Below, piece after piece: positions 58,411 through 64,000 of a stretch of 64,000 nucleotides of DNA (position 1 is its first letter; the number at the start of each line of letters is the position of its first letter). The translations under genes and the position numbers were made by a program. The notes under the pieces are model-generated. The model was not told the origin of the DNA. It did not search any database and saw only the letters and a list, made by a program, of their open reading frames with translations. Source of the DNA: Ignelater luminosus (taxonomy: Eukaryota; Arthropoda; Insecta; Coleoptera; Elateridae); NCBI GenBank assembly GCA_011009095.1, contig VTPC01090596.1, forward strand, positions 117,187 to 181,186, written 5' to 3'.

Positions 58411-61400
58411 TACATCATCATATAAATTGATGAAGAGAATCTTCTGTATGTCGTCAGTGCTCTTTGTGTAGCAACTTTAATTAATCTTCCATAAATCTAT
58501 GTTTCGTGTTATAATCATTTTCTTAGTAGTTCCCAAATCGGTGTCTAAAAGTTGATAAGTAATATTAATTTAGTTTTACCAGTCCTCCGGCATTTACTCT
58601 AAAAAGGAAACTTTCTGTTTATCTACGACATCTTAATCTTTTTTAGCAAATGGTGTAGTCGTTCTGTAATTTTCCGCTTAGTATTGGCATTAATGTGAGC
58701 TTGATTTCTAAATTAGCTTGACTTATTTGTTCCTCAGCTAATGTTAGGTACGTTTGTTCTTCTATGAATTTTGTTTTTTAGTGCTAGGGCATTATTCTAT
58801 TATTTTCGTCAAAGTTAGATTTACTTCTAGTAAAGCCTTTGTTTCCTAGTTGTTCCAAGACGCTTTTAGATGTTTAGATTGTCGTTTTGCTGTATCATTT
58901 CTGTTTGCTTCATCGTATATTTCAATTGGACTCAAAAGTTAGGTTAGATGTAGAGTCAGGGTATCTATATGATCGCATTACAAAGGTATTCGCTCCTGCT
59001 GAACCTTCTCTATAAAATGTTAGTTATCACTAGAGAGAAAGATGGACTTGTCATTTCAAACTTTTGGATGACACAATCTTTCCTCTTGCCTTGCGGTTCG
59101 ACGGACATCCTTGTATTGGGAAAGTACTAAACTATTGATAATCGCACGGCGGAGCGAGGTTAGTAGATTTTTCAACTAACAAATTTTCGAGCTCTACCAT
59201 AACAAGGAACAATACATGCGATGGTGTGAACTTGTGAAATCATCTTCTAGGCCAATCTCAATTTCAGCGGTATCGGCAACCTTAATCTTTCTCATTTATT
59301 ATCCATCAAGTGACAACTACCATAGACGTCAGCCGCTGAGCGTCCCTGAATGCGCCCAGTGATAAGACATCGGACTGCTGTTGGAGTTGTGACGTCTGAG
59401 ATTATGTTAAATTTACAGTAATAACGTAAATTGAGTACCCTGTGATCAAATTAAAAACAATCGAATACGCCATGGAATTAATTCTTAAATTGGTTTACAT
59501 TATAAATAAAGTTTTGTTGGTATTGGTAAAAAACACGGTCGTCGAAATCTCTACTGGAAATTCAAAAAACATTGTTGCCACAACGATGAAGCAAGTTGGT
59601 TGTCAGAAACAGTCATAAAAATTCAGATTTGTTGCTGATTTATTGTTTGCAGTTTTGATACACTTTGACAACATTTTTAAGAAATTTAGAGTCATCTGTT
59701 GATTAAGGACTTTCGTCAATTAGTTTTTTTTAAACTTATAACTTAAAATGTAGAAGTCAAAAGGGTCGTTTACATCAAGCAAACTTATCATCAGCAGAAA
59801 CTAGCTATAAATCAGATAGTTGATCAAAATATTTTAATTTTGAGAGTCAAGCTGTAAAATAAGTAGAGTTCGAGAATGCGCCCAACAAGAACATAAGCCT
59901 CCCAGTAAGCAATTCAATTGATTGTAATCGCAATGTTTTAACATGCTCCCCTTCTTAGGACAGGGATAAAAGTAACACTTTTTGGACTTGCATATCGATC
60001 CCCTTCTGCATCGGTGAAGAGGAAGCAGTTATTGGTGTTCTGAAGTATTTACAAAGGTAGCTGATTTCAATGCGTAAATCCTAAAATATTACTTCCAACA
60101 GACTGTGCACAGTATGTCAGTCCAACTGTTCCGACCACATCCGATTGTTGGCATAGCTAACTTCTTACCACCATGCATTTGAAGCTGGTTCTCAAGCCTT
60201 GGAGGGCTTTCCACAAGTTTTTGTATTTGTCACATAAACGTACATTTCGTCCCTCCAAATTAGAATCACCTAAAGGAAAGCTGATGGTTATGCACACCAA
60301 TTGCTTGGCTCCATATGCAGGGCGAAATGAAATCCCATAATAACAGACTTTAGAACGCACCGCTCTAGATCGCTGATTAGACGTTAAACTTTTCTTCAGC
60401 TTTCATGTTTGTTTACAATTGAATCAATCTTTCAAACAGTCTAGTTAATAATGCGTCAGTCAGTTTCAAGTTTATGAAATATTAGTCTACAATATGTCCA
60501 CTTTCTGATGTACTTTTGGTCTCACGATATTTAAAATTTTCTACTTTTCGAATGACGTTTTTTTCTTTCCACTGAATCACGACTTTTACTATTTAAACTT
60601 TCAGGTACGACAACATTATAATAAGTATTTCAGGTTTTCAGGATTCTAAAGCTTACCTTTACATAATCGGTTTTATGAATGTTTTTTTTAAGTAAACGCA
60701 TAAAAACATAAATTTAAATTAATGAATTAAGTAACAACATACATAAATTCTTGTTAAATTTAAAGGTTGGAGAGTTGAGTAATTTGCCCGTACTGGTCTG
60801 GGAAAATTCATGTATTTATACATGTAAATTGCTTGATATTAACAGCATTATAATGCAAAATGTCTGTCCCTACGGGTTTAAATTTGCCTGTCTGTTTATA
60901 TGGTATGAATATTCAAACAGAGTTTTCACTTGGTTGCACTTCAGTCAAGCGTTAATAATTTATTATGGTATATAGTACCAATATCATATCTCATTGAATA
61001 TTTTTGTAATGCTCATAAAATACAGACAGACAGTCTAAGCTTTGCGTTGGTTGGTTATCTAAGGTTAACATACGTACACATTTAGTTAGTGTACTTATGT
61101 AAATTTTATTTTTACTAAATTCAAATAAAGGTTTCAGAGGAAACAGTGAATCATACAGATGTACAATTTGATAACAATCTTCTGAATATTAAAAGCTGTT
61201 TATTCAAAACGACAACCTAACTGTAATTAACGGAGTAAGTTCGAGGACATCTTGTAATATATAATGCCAAAGACCTCTAGACGAAAGCATGTAAATTCTC
61301 ACGACTTTGAGTAAAACAACGGAAGACGAGCAAATTTTTACAGTGTTGCAGTTTTAAACCATTAAAAGCTTTTTTTTATGAAAACCATCAACTTTACAAT

Positions 61401-63842
61401 GTATGTAAATCTGCTGAACTTTATGGCCCATTTATTATACATCATCGTAGCCTACCGACTTTTGACGCTAAATCATCTCGTCTCAATTTTTTGAGTATGA
61501 AGTTTAATGGTTTTATATCTATTTCTAAACGAAGCGGAATGATCTAATCGAATAAAATTTCCAATTTATCAAATATCTTTTACTCTTATCATCAGACTCA
61601 TCAGGCTTTCAGTTTCATGGCTGTGTCACGGTTTTATATACAATAACAGCATTTTTGCACCTGCCTAAAAGTTCGTTTTCATCAATTATATAAATTTGGA
61701 ATCTTAATCATTAATGCAGAATGCGGATTTGAACAGTCAGTGACCTCCTGCGAAGCAATGGCCCAGGATTACACAATAATTGCTTGAAGACCCGCAGCAG
61801 CAAGAGTAGCAGCATCTTGGCTGCAGGCATCATCAGGTTTCACTTTTTTCACCTGCGGGTGCTTCAAATTCTTTAAAAATATATGGGTATAATACATAAA
61901 AATATATTAAAATGGTAGCCACTCAAGACAGTACAATTAGCCTAGGTTAGGTATAGATACGCAGTCGTGATTAATGATTTAACGACTACCAGAAGGTAAT
62001 TAGACGTCAGACATATGTATGAATAATTTATTAAAATAAACAAATTTTCAACACGTTTAAATTTACTAAAGAGGCTTCTAATTGGATATCACGGTTTATA
62101 ACTACCAGGAATGTATCCGAAGAAAACTTACATTAGAAGATGTTTTTTCGTGCGAATTTTTCTCATGCCATGTAATTATCTTCGTTTGTTGCTCCTGTTT
62201 TTTCGGTGCAGTTTCAATTACGAAAGAATCATTAAAATTAGTAAGCTTCTGCGTCATTGCTATATTTGTAACTAGATAATGTACAATTCGAATACATGTT
62301 ATTGTCATTATTAAATAGAATTAACCTTTGACAGTTACCCTACGCATAGAATCATAAAAATTAAGTAGTGGAACTTTGAATTAAAATAAAAAACTTTTGT
62401 TATCTAGAATCCTTAAAGATTGTTATTTAGCCGACTATAATAGTCAATAAAATATAAACCTGCTGAACTGTTTGCAATTCTGAATTTTTAATCAGAAACT
62501 AGTACTGCCACATTCTCTTCTTTGCTGCTTGGTAGTTCTCCAATTACTTTTTAGATGTTTTTCATCAAAAATACCGATACTGCTTGAAGCAACGATTAGA
62601 TAAGTTTGCAAAATATTTGTTATTATGTCACTAACTACCGTTACCGTTCTAGTCTTGTTTGTTGTTTTGAGGATTTCTTTAAAAAGTCGCTTTACATTGG
62701 TCTTTCGTTTCATAAGAGAATTCCTATTTTTTACCCTTGTTTTCAGCATAAAAATCAAAGGAAGTTGACACTAATCCCCTCAAGATATATCTAGCAAAAA
62801 CATGTTTGGCGCCTCCACCATATATTAGGTGCAACTTGCTCTGATTTTGTTGCAAATTGAAAACGGTTAAAATAAATCTGTAATACTAGTACAATTTAAA
62901 GCTAATCATTTAAAGAATTCTTGAAGGATTAGAAAAAGACGTTACTCTAGCAAGTAATAAAGTAAAGAACGGTAGTAGATCAATAGATCTCATCGAGTTT
63001 GCTATTTACTGGAGGTCACTTCAGAATGTAATTATAATACTCGATGAAAACCCCTCGGGCCTATAGCTTTGTTATTCTAGTCTACATTTAGTTTTAGTTG
63101 TTTCAATTTAGTACTAATACATCTCTTGGTTTTCCTTTTTTATCTTCCTTTCAGTTTTTTTCCATCCAATATATATTTCTATCGTCTTTTCCAAATAAAC
63201 TAACCACGGTAATGTTTGTGTTCATTTTTGCTACTTCTCTAACTATTGGTTCACTATACAAATAATATTCTTGCGTCTGTACATCTACCCTAACCTATTT
63301 TCTTCTTTCTTTGGTACATTTTAGATAATATTTTTCGTTCTCAACCTAGGTTTGTAGACACTTTTATTTTTGTTTGTCCACCTGCAAATCTATTACTTTA
63401 GTTATTCTCGTATTTATTTCATGTATAATTCTATTATTTAAAAGATTACCAAGATACTCAAAGCTTCTGCCAGGTATCATAAGAGAGTAAAGGGGAGTAT
63501 TAAGAAACGGCATTAGTACAATTATTGATTAGACAGGACGAGCAAAAACAAGAGCATGCAATAGCACGTAGCGTAATGTGTAAATCATGCCATGACCAAA
63601 ACCATCTGCTAGCAAAATCTATTCAAAATAGGGGTTTTTTTGCGGAGCCTGTTTTTTTTTCAAGCATTGAAGATTTTTATAGAGCACCTTTCCTTTTAAA
63701 CTTACCTTTTCTTACCATTCTTGCTGATGCTACATTAAATAGCACAGTACAGATATGGATCGTTTTGGCGTAGTTTCATTTTCCTCTGTGATAGAACGTT
63801 TATGCGATGCTGGGGAAACACGCCACATTTAAAGCCACAATA
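58411..63842. other. Intergenic, no supported gene
   Basis: AT-rich DNA with a few GC-richer patches (about 59040-59400 and 60000-60370). It contains a perfect-looking hairpin at 61782-61868 and short unassigned frames. The frame at 60157-60360 on the minus strand is bounded by splice-like signals and is discussed under findings. No protein family recognised. Confidence 0.4.
61782..61868. repeat. GC-rich stem-loop, about 87 nt
   Basis: ttgaagacccgcag at 61784-61797 pairs with ctgcgggtgcttcaa at 61853-61867, perfect except for one bulged base, with a loop of about 55 nt. The stem is markedly more GC-rich than the surrounding DNA. It could be a structured RNA, a relic of a foldback transposon or chance; nothing else identifies it. 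Confidence 0.4.
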
Positions 63843-64000
63843 CGAGGGTGGTCTGAAAAGATTCCGACCTAACAAAGATACAGGACATTTTTTCTGAAAT
63901 TTTTTTTTTATTTTTCAACATAGTCTCCTTGTAACTCTACACACTTCTCCCAGCAATGCTCCCATCTCTGTAACCCGTCCAAATAGTACTCGGCATTTTT
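63843..64000 (-). mobile_element. mariner, copy 3 of the first family, cut by the window end
   Basis: The terminus cgagggtggtctgaaaagat follows TA at 63841-63842 and is the same family end as the element at 3816-5107. It is in opposite orientation, so the visible end is the 3' end of the transposon. The remainder continues beyond the window. One base in the terminal repeat differs from copy 1 (gatt instead of gttt). Confidence 0.92.
63908..64000 (-). CDS. mariner transposase, C-terminal end only
   Basis: The last 30 codons and the stop of a mariner transposase, read on the minus strand: KNAEYYLDGLQRWEHCWEKC, then VELQGDYVEK and TAA. It agrees with copy 1 (residues 320-349) except for Cys in place of Arg after WEH. 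The catalytic part lies beyond the window, so whether this copy keeps the Asp lost in copy 1 cannot be told. Confidence 0.9.
   Translation of the reverse strand, partial: KNAEYYLDGLQRWEHCWEKCVELQGDYVEK

Noticed and set aside
59355-59410. SINE-head-like segment (agtgataagacatcggact)
   Set aside because: It resembles the first half of tRNA-derived SINEs, but the B-box position does not match and no tail or second copy was found.
1-64000. CRISPR arrays, bacterial operons, phage or integrated virus genes
   Set aside because: No regularly spaced direct repeats, no prokaryotic gene organisation and no viral structural or replication protein was recognised on either strand.

Overview
This window is AT-rich eukaryotic DNA, almost certainly from an insect. 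It has spliceosomal introns with GT/AG borders, secreted trypsin-like serine protease genes of the arthropod type, and several DNA transposons of the Tc1/mariner and hAT groups. The order of insect cannot be fixed from the sequence alone. There are no bacterial features: no operons, no Shine-Dalgarno sites, no CRISPR array.

Two host genes can be supported, both on the + strand and clearly tandem paralogues. Gene A is represented only by its last two coding exons (5530-5721 and 5786-5962); its 5' exons must lie left of the window. Gene B appears complete, in six exons from 18157 to 36306, and encodes a 407-residue secreted zymogen. Its parts are a signal peptide, a compact cysteine-rich domain, an acidic linker, an R-IVGG activation site and a trypsin-like domain with His201, Asp251, Ser349 and a specificity-pocket Asp343. 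A and B share exon borders and intron phases and agree at about 70% of residues over the shared 116 codons (hand count). B carries a small indel just before the stop codon found in A, so it reads through that stop and gains a different 15-residue tail. Both are probably extracellular proteases with related roles; no partner genes are visible here.

Everything else supported is mobile DNA or its debris. 3816-5107: a mariner with a full-length transposase frame but a substituted catalytic Asp, inside an intron of gene A. 13131-14776: a decayed DD41D element with terminal repeats of about 245 bp. 15887-17379: a TA-flanked non-autonomous element. 20799-21130: inverted transposase fragments. 22294-24864: a hAT element with a perfect 8-bp target duplication. 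24929-26222: a mariner with an intact catalytic triad. 30800-31500: a reverse transcriptase relic. These last four are inside the 13.8-kb second intron of gene B. 37767-39074: an intact-looking DD41D element on the minus strand with perfect 31-bp terminal repeats. 41158-42040: a long inverted-repeat foldback element. About 49950-50850: a ruined mariner. 58205-58410: a 206-bp MITE. 63843 to the window end: the start of another copy of the first mariner, in opposite orientation.

The right half (36.3-64 kb) holds no convincing host gene. It is mostly unannotated AT-rich DNA with a few GC-richer islands, orphan open frames, hairpins and degenerate repeats, listed below. I found no evidence of a wholly new biological system. 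The observations most worth checking are the C-terminal change in gene B, the two transposons that look coding-competent, and the foldback elements.
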